DNA from: Lentzea californiensis
GTDB taxonomy: Bacteria > Actinomycetota > Actinomycetes > Mycobacteriales > Pseudonocardiaceae
Reading direction: 5' to 3'
DNA length: 64,000 bases
Assembly (NCBI RefSeq): GCF_024648825.1
Contig: NZ_JANBBE010000009.1
Location: 124,001-188,000, forward strand
Both the position numbers and the translations under genes were made by a program. The notes beneath the pieces were generated by a model that worked only from the letters and a program-made list of their open reading frames with translations, was not told the DNA's origin and searched no databases. Shown here in pieces: positions 1 to 8,134 of this stretch (position 1 is its first letter; every line of letters begins with the position of its first letter).

Positions 1-339
1 CCACTTCGTGCGTTCGAGGTCGCCGTAGGGCCGGTGCGACAGCGTGTTCAGGCCGCTGCCGAACGGAACCCCACCGCTCGTGGGCGTGCGGTGGGCGTGG
101 TTGTCACCCGCGTACAGGGCCGCGTGGTAGTTGAAGTCCTCCTGGACGTTGACGACGTCGTAGGGCGCGAGACGCGGGCTGAGCAACGGCGTGTTCACGG
201 CGGGGTCGCCGGACGACAGCGGCTCCGGCAGGCCCGCCACGTTGTAGGTCAGCACCTCGAAGCTGCCACCGGTGGTGGCGTGTGCCGGCGTGACGAGCGC
301 TGCCAGCACCGCGGGGATCAGGAGCAGGGGTCTGATCAT
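1..339 (-). CDS. Secreted endonuclease/exonuclease/phosphatase-fold protein (3' part missing)
   Basis: The first 113 codons are inside the window; the gene runs off the left edge on the minus strand. It starts with a short signal peptide (MIRPLLLIPAVLAALVTPAHA) and then has the opening of an endonuclease/exonuclease/phosphatase fold: LTYNVAGLP, followed by YDVVNVQEDF, where the Glu after VNVQ is the expected metal ligand, and a later LSHRPYG stretch. Secreted members include sphingomyelinase-like phosphodiesterases and DNases; the substrate cannot be told from this fragment. The ATG overlaps the stop codon of the upstream alpha-galactosidase (TGATG), so translation is probably coupled and both are in one operon. 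Confidence 0.72.
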   Translation of the reverse strand, partial: MIRPLLLIPAVLAALVTPAHATTGGSFEVLTYNVAGLPEPLSSGDPAVNTPLLSPRLAPYDVVNVQEDFNYHAALYAGDNHAHRTPTSGGVPFGSGLNTLSHRPYGDLERTKW

Positions 340-2255
340 CAGTTGCGCGTCCACTTCTGGTTGGCGGCGCCGTTGCACGTCCACAGCACGAGCTTCGTGC
401 CGTTGGTCGTCGCCGCGTTGTAGGCGTCGAGGCAGAGACCGGACTGCACGCCGGTGATGGTGCCGTCGGCGTTGACGTTCCACTGCTGGTTGGTGCCACC
501 GGTGCAGTCGTAGATGGCCACCTTCGTGCCGTTGGTGGTGCCGTGGTCCCACGCGTCGAGGCACTTGTTGCCGTACACCACGAGTTCCTTGCGAGCGGTG
601 TGCGTGAACGTCTGCTGCTCGCCGCCGTTGCAGTCCCACAGTTGGGCCTGCGTGCCGTTGGTGGCGGTGTTGCCGTTGATGTCGGCGCACCGGCCGGACG
701 GCGAGCCGATGACCTCGGTGCCCGCCGTGCCGGGCAGTTCGCGCACCTCGACGGCCGTCACCCCGGTTCCGGACACCTTCAGGGAGTTGGTCCCCCTCGC
801 CAGCGACACGATCGCGGACACAGTGCCCTTGGCGGTCGGCGGAAGTGCGAGGGTGGTGGGGATTTGGCTCCCGTTGACCTGCAGGGTGCTCTGGCGGGAG
901 ACGCGGTCGCCGTTGGTGTACTCGAACGTGGCTACCGCCAGCCCGCCGGTCCTGGCGGTGATGCCGGTGGCGCGGGAGTTCACGACGGGGTAGGTGGCGG
1001 CGCTCGCCTCCGCACCGGCGACGGACAACATCACCGCGTCGCCCGCGGGGACCGTGACGCTGTGGCTGCCGTTGGTGACCGGTGTGGCGACGCCGCTCCA
1101 CAGGTCGCGCACGGCCGCCGTCCGGCCCGTGAGGCCGAGATCGGCCAGCCTGACCGTCATGGTGGCCGCCGAGGCCGTCCGGTTGAGCAGGGCCACCGCC
1201 CTGCGGCCGTCGCCGGACAGCACCTTCGCGTAGACCTGCCGGTCGCGGACGTCCTCCGCGACCTCGACGGCGGGCAGGCCGCGCGGGTCCTGGCCCACGG
1301 CGAGCACGTCGCGGTTGGTCAGCACCGAGATCGTGCTGTCGTTCACCTTGGTGAGGTCGTTGCCGAGCAGCATCGGCGAACCGCCGACCGCCCACAGGCT
1401 CATGTGCACCCGGCTCGCCGCGGCGGACAGGCCGGGCATGCCGATCATCATCATGTCCGGGTCGTTGTAGTAGCCGGTGTGCTGGGCGGTCGGGCGCTGG
1501 TTCTTGTCGAAGTTCTCGTAGACCATGTCGATCGACGGTGTCTCGTGCGCGAAGACGATGTCCGTTCCGGTGCGCCACAACGGGGCCATGCCCGGCGCCC
1601 AGTTCCACGGGTCGTTCTTGCCCCACTCGCAGATCGACAGCACCAGCTCACGTCCGGTGGCGGCGCTCGCCTTGGCGGTCGCGTCGCTGAGCGCCTGGTA
1701 GGTGCTGGGCGCGTCGAGCTTCTCGACGTCGGCGCCGCACCAGTCGACCTTGACGTAGTCGAAGCCCCACTGGGAGAACCGCAGCATGTCCTGCTCGTAG
1801 TGCCCCTCGCTGCCGGTGCCGGCGTGCGGGGGGCCGGGCGTGGGGAAGTAGTAGCCGCAGCCGTTCTTGCCCGCGTCGGTGTAGATCCCCGCCTTGAGCC
1901 CCTTGGCGTGGATGTAGTCGGCGATCGCCTTCATGCCACCGGGCCACTGGCTCTCGTCGACGGTGATGTCACCCGCGCTGTCGCGGGTCCCCTTCCACCA
2001 GCCGGAGTCGATGTTGACGTACCGGTAGCCGGCGGCCGCGAGCCCGGACGACACCAGTGCGTCGGCCTGCGCCTTGATCACGTTGTGGTCGATGTTCTCG
2101 AAGAAGGTGTTCCACGAGGCCCAGCCCATCGGTGCGGCAGGCACCCGGACCTGGTTCTGCGTGAGGGCGGGACCGGCCGAGGCCGAGGTGCCGCCGAATG
2201 CGGTAACGGTGCTCAGCATGACCGCTAGGACGAGCAACCGTGTGAACGTTAACAT
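339..2255 (-). CDS. Secreted GH27 alpha-galactosidase with C-terminal ricin-type (CBM13) module
   Basis: 638 aa. A signal peptide (about 1-28) is followed by a GH27 catalytic barrel opening with PMGWASWN (42-49). YVKVDWC places the nucleophile at Asp171, and NDPDM (264-268) carries the acid/base Asp. A beta-sandwich domain follows (about 320-410), then a linker domain (about 420-510) and a ricin-type beta-trefoil (about 515-638) with QxW-like repeats (NQQW, NQKW). GH27 members release terminal alpha-galactose, for example from galactomannan. The divergent neighbour is a mannanase, so this gene probably removes galactose side chains from the same polymer. An operator-like palindrome lies about 65 bases upstream. 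Some GH27 enzymes instead act on alpha-N-acetylgalactosamine or beta-arabinopyranose. Confidence 0.9.
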   Translation of the reverse strand: MLTFTRLLVLAVMLSTVTAFGGTSASAGPALTQNQVRVPAAPMGWASWNTFFENIDHNVIKAQADALVSSGLAAAGYRYVNIDSGWWKGTRDSAGDITVDESQWPGGMKAIADYIHAKGLKAGIYTDAGKNGCGYYFPTPGPPHAGTGSEGHYEQDMLRFSQWGFDYVKVDWCGADVEKLDAPSTYQALSDATAKASAATGRELVLSICEWGKNDPWNWAPGMAPLWRTGTDIVFAHETPSIDMVYENFDKNQRPTAQHTGYYNDPDMMMIGMPGLSAAASRVHMSLWAVGGSPMLLGNDLTKVNDSTISVLTNRDVLAVGQDPRGLPAVEVAEDVRDRQVYAKVLSGDGRRAVALLNRTASAATMTVRLADLGLTGRTAAVRDLWSGVATPVTNGSHSVTVPAGDAVMLSVAGAEASAATYPVVNSRATGITARTGGLAVATFEYTNGDRVSRQSTLQVNGSQIPTTLALPPTAKGTVSAIVSLARGTNSLKVSGTGVTAVEVRELPGTAGTEVIGSPSGRCADINGNTATNGTQAQLWDCNGGEQQTFTHTARKELVVYGNKCLDAWDHGTTNGTKVAIYDCTGGTNQQWNVNADGTITGVQSGLCLDAYNAATTNGTKLVLWTCNGAANQKWTRN

Positions 2256-2319
2256 CGTTGTCGCAGGCTCACTTTCCGCTTTGCAGGGTGTTTTCGAGGG
2301 ACTGGCGTTCTGATAATGA

Positions 2320-2333
2320 TGTGAGCGCTGACA
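2320..2333. promoter_or_regulatory. LacI-type operator candidate upstream of the GH27 gene
   Basis: TGTGAGCGCTGACA is a near-perfect palindrome (one mismatched pair) with the central AGCGCT typical of LacI-family operators. It lies about 65 bases upstream of the alpha-galactosidase start. The regulator is not identifiable from the window. Confidence 0.45.
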
Positions 2334-2527
2334 TCCTGGGGTGGCGGCGTGTGGCCGTCAACCACCTGGCGGATGTTCGCGAAAGATTCGACGGACGCCT
2401 TCGACGGTGTGACAGAGGTTGCCGGCAGGACAAACCCGACGTCAGCCGCCTGTCCGCACCGGACAGGCTCCGGTGGTGGGCCACTCGGCGGTGTCCTCGG
2501 GTGATCGGCTGGCTAGTGTCCGAATTC

Positions 2528-2541
2528 CGGGAGCGCTCCCA
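2528..2541. promoter_or_regulatory. CebR-like operator upstream of the mannanase gene
   Basis: CGGGAGCGCTCCCA matches the Streptomyces CebR box TGGGAGCGCTCCCA at 13 of 14 positions (consensus recalled, not searched). It ends about 40 bases before the GTG start of the esterase-mannanase gene. CebR is a LacI-family repressor released by cello-oligosaccharides; a related mannobiose-responsive repressor could also use this box. No cebR-like transporter cluster is visible nearby. Confidence 0.62.
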
Positions 2542-2582
2542 GAAACCTTGAGATCAGCCGACATTTTCCCCAGGAGGTCGTC

Positions 2583-4847
2583 GTGACCTTGCGTTTTCTC
2601 CGAGCGGTGGTGACAGGTCTGCTACTGGCGGCCTGTGTCGTCATCGCTCCCACCGCGGCGAACGCCGCCGCTCCCGCACGTGTGATGGCGCTCGGTGACT
2701 CCATCACCGGCTCCCCGGGGTGCTGGCGGGCGCTGCTCTGGAAACACTTGCAGGACACCGGGTACACCGACGTCGACTTCGTCGGCTCACTGCCGTCGCA
2801 GGGCTGCGGCTTCGCCCACGACGGCGAGAACGAGGGCCACGGCGGGTACCTCGCGACGGGCATCGCGCGGGACAACCAGCTCCCCGGCTGGCTCTCCTCG
2901 GCGCGGCCGGACGTCGTGCTCATGCACCTGGGCACCAACGACGTCTGGAACAACATCCCGGCGAGCACGATCCTGAGCGCCTACAGCACGTTGCTCGGTC
3001 AGATGCGGGCGAGCAACCCGGCGATCAAGCTGATCGTTGCCCAGATCATCCCGATGAACCCGTCGAACTGCTCCGCGTGCGGGCAGCGGGTGTCCGACCT
3101 GAACGCCGCGATCCCCGGCTGGGCGCGGGCGAACAGCACGGCGGCCTCGCCGATCACGGTGGTGGACCAGTGGACCGGGTTCAGCACCGCGGCCGACACC
3201 ACCGACGGCGTGCACCCCAACTCCTCCACCGGCATCCAGAAGATCGAGAGCCGCTGGTACCCGGCGCTCGTGTCCGCGCTGGGAGCCGAACCCCCTGCCG
3301 CCGTGGGCCTGCACGTCGAGGGCGCACGGGTCGTCGAGGGCAACGGCACCCCGTTCGTCATGCGCGGCGTGAACCACGCCCACGTCTGGTACCAGTCGCA
3401 GACGAGGGCGTTCGCGGACATCAAGTCCTTCGGTGCCAACACGGTGCGCGTCGTGCTCGGCAGCGGTCAGCGGTGGGGCCCGACCCCGGCGGCGGAGGTC
3501 GGGAGCGTCATCGGGCTGTGCAAGCAGTCCAAGCTGATCTGCGTGCTGGAAGTCCACGACACCACCGGGTACGGCGAGCAGAGCGGCGCCGCGACCCTCG
3601 ACCAGGCGGCCAGCTACTGGATCAGCGTGGCCAGCGCGCTCAAGGGGCAGGAGAACTACGTCGTCATCAACCTGGGCAACGAGCCGTTCGGCAACAACGC
3701 CCAGGTCAGTGCCACGTGGGCGAGTGCGACGAGCAGTGCGATCAGCCGGCTGCGCGGAGCCGGGCTGCAGCATCTGCTGATGGCGGACGCGCCGATGTGG
3801 GGCCAGGACTGGGGCAACATCATGCGCGACAACGCGGCGTCGGTGCTCAACGCCGATCCGCAGCGCAACACCGTGTTCTCCATCCACATGTACGGCGTCT
3901 ACAACACCGCGGACAAGGTCAACGCCTACTTCGACTCGTTCAAGTCGGCGGGGCTGCCCCTGGTGGTGGGGGAGTTCGGGCACAACCACAGCGACGGTGA
4001 CCCGGACGAGGACACGATCCTGGCCCAGGCACAGGCCCGCGGCCTCGGTTACCTCGGCTGGTCGTGGAGCGGCAACAGCAGCGACGTCGCGTACCTCGAC
4101 ATGGTCAACTCCTTCGACCCGGCGAGCCTGACCCCGTGGGGTCAGCGAATCCTCAACGGCGCCAACGGAATCCGGCAGACCTCGAAGGAGGCCACGATCT
4201 ACGGCGGCGGCGATCCGGGTGACACCCAGGCGCCGTCGACGCCGGGCACCCCGACGTCGTCGGGCGTGACGTCCACCGGCCTGACGCTGAACTGGACGGC
4301 CTCGACGGACAACGTCGGCGTCACCGGTTACGACGTGCTTCGTGCCGTGGGCAGCGGGTCCTTCGCGCAGGTCGGTTCGTCGGCGACGACCTCGTTCACC
4401 GACAGCGGCCTGACCCCGTCGACCACCTACCGGTACCAGGTGCGGGCGAAGGACGCGGCCGGCAACGTCTCGGCGAGCTCCGGCATCGTGTCGGCGACCA
4501 CCTCCGCAGGCGGCGGCACCGGTGCCTGCAAGGTCGGTTACTCGGGCCAGAACTGGGGCGGTGGCAACGGTTTCACCGCCAGCATCGCCATCACCAACAC
4601 CGGCACGAGCGCGATCAACGGCTGGACGCTGGCCTTCAGCTACGCGAACGGCCAGCGCGTGACCCTGCCGGGGTGGGGTGCGACGTTCGCCCAGTCCGGC
4701 GCCGCCGTCACCGCGACGAACCTGACCTGGAACGGCGCTCTCGCACCGAACGCGTCCACGACCATCGGGTTCAACGGCACGTTCAGCGGGACCAACCCGG
4801 CACCTTCGTCGTTCACGCTGAACGGGAGCACCTGCACGATCGCCTGA
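2583..4847 (+). CDS. Secreted modular SGNH (CE3-like) esterase - GH5 (subfamily 8-like) beta-mannanase - FnIII - CBM2
   Basis: 754 aa with a signal peptide (about 1-29). An SGNH esterase domain (30-235) shows GDSIT (Ser40), GTND (117-120) and DGVHPN (Asp208, His211), as in CE3-type acetyl esterases. A GH5 domain (about 241-531) follows, with MRGVNHAHVWY, NLGNEP (acid/base Glu367) and VVGEFG (nucleophile Glu464); this pattern fits subfamily 8 beta-mannanases of Streptomyces. An FnIII domain (about 549-642) and a cellulose-binding CBM2 (about 648-754) close the protein. It should deacetylate and cut acetylated (galacto)glucomannan while held on cellulose. The GTG start is set by AGGAGG a few bases upstream and by the signal peptide. 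The esterase could prefer acetylxylan instead. Confidence 0.9.
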   Translation: MTLRFLRAVVTGLLLAACVVIAPTAANAAAPARVMALGDSITGSPGCWRALLWKHLQDTGYTDVDFVGSLPSQGCGFAHDGENEGHGGYLATGIARDNQLPGWLSSARPDVVLMHLGTNDVWNNIPASTILSAYSTLLGQMRASNPAIKLIVAQIIPMNPSNCSACGQRVSDLNAAIPGWARANSTAASPITVVDQWTGFSTAADTTDGVHPNSSTGIQKIESRWYPALVSALGAEPPAAVGLHVEGARVVEGNGTPFVMRGVNHAHVWYQSQTRAFADIKSFGANTVRVVLGSGQRWGPTPAAEVGSVIGLCKQSKLICVLEVHDTTGYGEQSGAATLDQAASYWISVASALKGQENYVVINLGNEPFGNNAQVSATWASATSSAISRLRGAGLQHLLMADAPMWGQDWGNIMRDNAASVLNADPQRNTVFSIHMYGVYNTADKVNAYFDSFKSAGLPLVVGEFGHNHSDGDPDEDTILAQAQARGLGYLGWSWSGNSSDVAYLDMVNSFDPASLTPWGQRILNGANGIRQTSKEATIYGGGDPGDTQAPSTPGTPTSSGVTSTGLTLNWTASTDNVGVTGYDVLRAVGSGSFAQVGSSATTSFTDSGLTPSTTYRYQVRAKDAAGNVSASSGIVSATTSAGGGTGACKVGYSGQNWGGGNGFTASIAITNTGTSAINGWTLAFSYANGQRVTLPGWGATFAQSGAAVTATNLTWNGALAPNASTTIGFNGTFSGTNPAPSSFTLNGSTCTIA

Positions 4848-4865
4848 TCCCGCTTTTAAACGATT

Positions 4866-4897
4866 CAACAGGCTGTCCGATTGCGGACAGCCTGTTG
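4866..4897 (+). terminator. Hairpin terminator after the mannanase gene
   Basis: A perfect 14-bp stem (CAACAGGCTGTCCG, loop ATTG, then its reverse complement) lies 18 bases after the mannanase stop codon. The following tract is only moderately T-rich. Confidence 0.8.
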
Positions 4898-4906
4898 TCG
4901 TCTGTC

Positions 4907-4935
4907 TTGACACACCTCCGCACACCCAACACGCT
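4907..4935 (+). promoter_or_regulatory. Candidate promoter of the GH78 gene
   Basis: TTGACA at 4907-4912 is separated by 17 bases from CACGCT at 4930-4935. The -35 is a consensus match and the -10 is weak. The LacI operator at 4953-4964 lies just downstream, a good position for repression. Confidence 0.4.
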
Positions 4936-4952
4936 GGGCCCGCTGCCGCGAT

Positions 4953-4964
4953 TGAAACGTTTCA
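4953..4964. promoter_or_regulatory. Rhamnose-regulon operator before the GH78 gene
   Basis: TGAAACGTTTCA is a perfect 12-bp palindrome 25 bases before the GH78 start. It matches the core of the two operators between rhaT and its divergent LacI regulator (18867-18880 and 18946-18959). I infer that the regulator at 18974 controls this distant gene too. Confidence 0.65.
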
Positions 4965-4988
4965 TCCAGCGACGAAGGTGGAGGCGAC

Positions 4989-7900
4989 GTGCGCAGACGG
5001 GTGTTCCTCAGGACGTCGGCGGTCGGGCTGACCGCCACCGCACTGCCGGTCGGGGTGGCGAACGCCGCACCGCCGGAGCGGGCCGGCGGAGTGCGCGTCG
5101 TGCGCACCACCGTGGAGTACGCGGAAACGTTGCTGGGCACGGACGTCACCGCTCCCCGGCTGGGCTGGGTGCTCGCGGCCGACGGCACCGGTGCCCGGCA
5201 GACCGCCTACCAGGTCGAGGTCGGCACCGCCCTCGGACGTGCGGACGTGTGGCAGTCCGGCAAGGTCGGCTCCGACCGCACCACAGGCGTCGCCTACGCG
5301 GGCAAGGAGCTGAAGCCGCGCACCCGCTACCACTGGCGCGTACGGGTGTGGGACGGCGCGAACCGGCCGTCGGCCTGGAGCACCGCGAACTGGTGGGAGA
5401 CGGCGCTGCTCGGCACGCCGTGGCAGGCGCGGTGGATCGGCGCCGAGGACACGTCGATCGGTTTCGCCGGCGCGAGGTGGATCTGGTCGGCCACGACGCC
5501 GGCCGAGAGCCGGTGGTTCCGCACGTCGGTAGACCTTCCCGCGGACGCGGTCAGGGCCAGGCTCGTCGCGACGGCGGACGACGACTTCACCCTGTACGTC
5601 AACGGGTCCGAGGTCGTGCACGTGCCCGAGCAGGTCGACGTCTGGAAGATCGGGCAACGCGCTGACGTGACCCGCCTGGCCGGTCGGCGGATCGTGCTGG
5701 CCGCCCGCGCCACCAACAGGTCGGCGGGACCGGCCGGATTCCTGCTGCGCCTGCTGGTCGATCTCCCAGACGGTCAGCGCGAGGTCGTCACCGGCCCCGG
5801 CTGGAGGGTCGCCGAGACCGAGCAGACCGGCTGGCAGGCACCGGACTTCGACGACTCGGCGTGGACCCCGGCGACCGTGCTCGACCCGTACGGCCAGGGG
5901 CCGTGGGGTGCGAACGTCACGGTGAAGGAGCAGCCGGCACCGTTGCTGCGCAGGGAGTTCGCGCTGACCAAGCCGGTCAGGCGGGCCCGGCTGTACGTCA
6001 GCGGCCTCGCCTACCACGAGACCGAGATCAACGGCCGCCGCGTCGGCGACCGGGTGCTCGACCCCGGCTTCACCGACTACGACAACACGGTCCTGTACGC
6101 GACGCATGACGTCACGAGCCTGGTTCGCAACGGCCGCAACGCCATCGGCGTGACGCTGGGCCGCGGCTTCTACGGCATGAAGACGCCGAACGTGTGGCGG
6201 TGGGAGCGACCGCCGTGGCACGACGAACCGAAACTGCTGGCACAGCTGGAGATCGACCACCCGGACGGCACGCGCACCACCATCACGTCGGACGAGCAGT
6301 GGCGCCTGACCGACGGCCCCACGGTGTCGAACTCGCTCTACACCGGCGAGACCTACGACGCTCGCCTCGCCCCGCGCGACTGGACGAAACCCGGCTTCGA
6401 CGACGGCGCGTGGCAGCACACTTCCGTCAGGCCGGCACCGAAGGGCACGCTGCAAGCCCAGGAGCACGAACCGATCCGCGTGATCGAATCGGTCACGCCG
6501 ACCGTGAGCGTGCTCAGGCCAGGGGTCTTCGTGGCCGACATGGGGCGCACGATGTCCGGCTGGACCCAGCTCACCGTCACCGCTCCCGCGGGCACGACCG
6601 TGCGGCTCAAGCACGGTGAGACGCTGAACTCCGATGGCAGCGTTCGCATGGAGAACGGTCACGTCAGCGGTGGCCGGATCCAGCTCGACGAGTACGTCTG
6701 TGCCGGCGGGACGGAGACGTGGGAGCCGAAGTTCTCCTACAAGGGGTTCCGCTACGTCGAGGTGACCGGCCTGACGGCGGCGCCGAAGCTGGTCGGCCGC
6801 CTGGTGCACTCGGACGTGCCGCAGGTAAGCACGTTCCGCTGCTCCGAGCCGTTGTTCGAGCAGTACGACGCCGCGATGCGCCGCACGGTCGCGAACAACC
6901 TGCACGGCATCCCCACCGACACCCCGACCTACGAGAAGAACGGCTGGACGGGCGACGCCCAGGTCGGCGCGCCGTCGATGCTGGCCGAGTTCGGCATGGC
7001 GAAGTTCTTCACGAAGTGGCTCGGCGACCTCGCGGACAGCCAGGACGCGGCCGGCCAGCTACCGGTGATCGTGCCGAGCGGCGGCTGGGGTTACCGCGAG
7101 CTCGCGCCCGCACCCGAGTGGACGACCGTGTACCCGTTCGTGCTGCGGGAGATGTACCGGATCTACGGCGACGACCGGTTGCCCGCGCAGCACTGGCCGG
7201 TGCTCACCCGCTACCTGGACTGGGAGATCGGCAGGCTGCGGGACGGCCTCGCCGTCACCGCGCTCGGCGACTTCCTGCCGCCCGGCTCCGGTGGCATCCC
7301 GCCCGAGGACACCCGGCTCACCGCGACCGCGTACCTCTACCGGGCGCTGCTGCACACCGCCGAACTCGGTGACGTGATCGGCAAGCCCGTGCCGCGCTAC
7401 CGCGAAGTGGCGGCCGGCTTGTTGTCGGCGTTCAACAACGCGTTCCTGGACGGCTATTACCGCACCGCCAAGGACACGGACTACCGGCAGACCTCCAACG
7501 CGATCCCACTCGCGTTCGGCATGGTGCCCGCGGGCTCCGTCCAGACCGTCGCGGACAAGCTCGCGAGCGAGGTCCGGGCGAACGGCAACCACGTCAACGT
7601 CGGCTGTCTCGGCGCCAGCGTGCTGCTCCAGGCGCTGGGCGACAACGGTCACGCCGACGTCGCGCACGCCATGGCCACCGAGCGGTCGTATCCGAGCTGG
7701 GGCCATTGGTTCTCGAACGGCGCCGACACCATGTGGGAGATGTGGGACACCGGCACCCGTTCACGCAACCACTACTTCAAGGGCACGATCGTGCAGTGGC
7801 TGTACGAGCACGTGGCCGGTCTGCGGCCGGGCGACGCGGGCTACCGGACGTTCACGGTCCGGCCTTCCGCCACCGCCCTGTCGTGGGCGCGGTTCGAGTT

Positions 7901-8108
7901 CGAGAGCGTGCGCGGACGCATCAGCGTGGCGTGGGCGAAGGTCGACGACGTGCTGCGGCTGACCGTCGAGGTGCCGGTGGGGTCGACCGCGGAGGTGCAC
8001 GTGCCGCACATCAGCGGTGTCGCCGTGGTGAAGGTGCCGCACGGCCGGTGGGCGTTCACCGGGGGAGGTACCGCAGCCGCGGCTGCGACTGCCGTACCGG
8101 CTTCCTGA
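4989..8108 (+). CDS. Secreted GH78 alpha-L-rhamnosidase
   Basis: 1039 aa with a Tat-like signal peptide (MRRRVFLRTS, cleavage near ANA at 26). The order is an N-terminal FnIII-like domain, a CBM67-like beta-sandwich region (about 150-300), the GH78 N-terminal beta domain, the (alpha/alpha)6 catalytic barrel (about 615-960) and a C-terminal beta domain. The segment DTPTYEKNGWTGDAQ corresponds to the catalytic GH78 block, with general acid Glu649. It releases L-rhamnose from pectic rhamnogalacturonan, glycosides or other rhamnosides outside the cell. The rhamnose importer and catabolic operon lies 1.4 kb downstream on the other strand and shares its operator, so this gene probably feeds it. The start follows GGTGGAGG. 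Confidence 0.9.
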   Translation: MRRRVFLRTSAVGLTATALPVGVANAAPPERAGGVRVVRTTVEYAETLLGTDVTAPRLGWVLAADGTGARQTAYQVEVGTALGRADVWQSGKVGSDRTTGVAYAGKELKPRTRYHWRVRVWDGANRPSAWSTANWWETALLGTPWQARWIGAEDTSIGFAGARWIWSATTPAESRWFRTSVDLPADAVRARLVATADDDFTLYVNGSEVVHVPEQVDVWKIGQRADVTRLAGRRIVLAARATNRSAGPAGFLLRLLVDLPDGQREVVTGPGWRVAETEQTGWQAPDFDDSAWTPATVLDPYGQGPWGANVTVKEQPAPLLRREFALTKPVRRARLYVSGLAYHETEINGRRVGDRVLDPGFTDYDNTVLYATHDVTSLVRNGRNAIGVTLGRGFYGMKTPNVWRWERPPWHDEPKLLAQLEIDHPDGTRTTITSDEQWRLTDGPTVSNSLYTGETYDARLAPRDWTKPGFDDGAWQHTSVRPAPKGTLQAQEHEPIRVIESVTPTVSVLRPGVFVADMGRTMSGWTQLTVTAPAGTTVRLKHGETLNSDGSVRMENGHVSGGRIQLDEYVCAGGTETWEPKFSYKGFRYVEVTGLTAAPKLVGRLVHSDVPQVSTFRCSEPLFEQYDAAMRRTVANNLHGIPTDTPTYEKNGWTGDAQVGAPSMLAEFGMAKFFTKWLGDLADSQDAAGQLPVIVPSGGWGYRELAPAPEWTTVYPFVLREMYRIYGDDRLPAQHWPVLTRYLDWEIGRLRDGLAVTALGDFLPPGSGGIPPEDTRLTATAYLYRALLHTAELGDVIGKPVPRYREVAAGLLSAFNNAFLDGYYRTAKDTDYRQTSNAIPLAFGMVPAGSVQTVADKLASEVRANGNHVNVGCLGASVLLQALGDNGHADVAHAMATERSYPSWGHWFSNGADTMWEMWDTGTRSRNHYFKGTIVQWLYEHVAGLRPGDAGYRTFTVRPSATALSWARFEFESVRGRISVAWAKVDDVLRLTVEVPVGSTAEVHVPHISGVAVVKVPHGRWAFTGGGTAAAAATAVPAS

Positions 8109-8134
8109 GCTCGAGTCCCTCGGTGGACGATCGG

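Larger units (their letters stand above)
2256..2582. promoter_or_regulatory. Divergent intergenic region between alpha-galactosidase and mannanase genes
   Basis: This 327-base gap contains no convincing gene. It must hold the promoters of both divergent genes, plus two LacI-type palindromes listed separately: one near the GH27 start and one close to the mannanase start. The ribosome binding site AGGAGG lies just before the GTG at 2583. Confidence 0.6.

Noticed and set aside
2787..4925. Long minus-strand open frame opposite the mannanase
   Set aside because: The translation is Arg/Gly-rich with no domain pattern, while the plus strand has a signal peptide and complete catalytic motifs. Such antisense frames are usual at this base composition.
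4962..6905. Long minus-strand open frame opposite GH78
   Set aside because: Low-complexity translation without motifs; GH78 on the other strand is intact.
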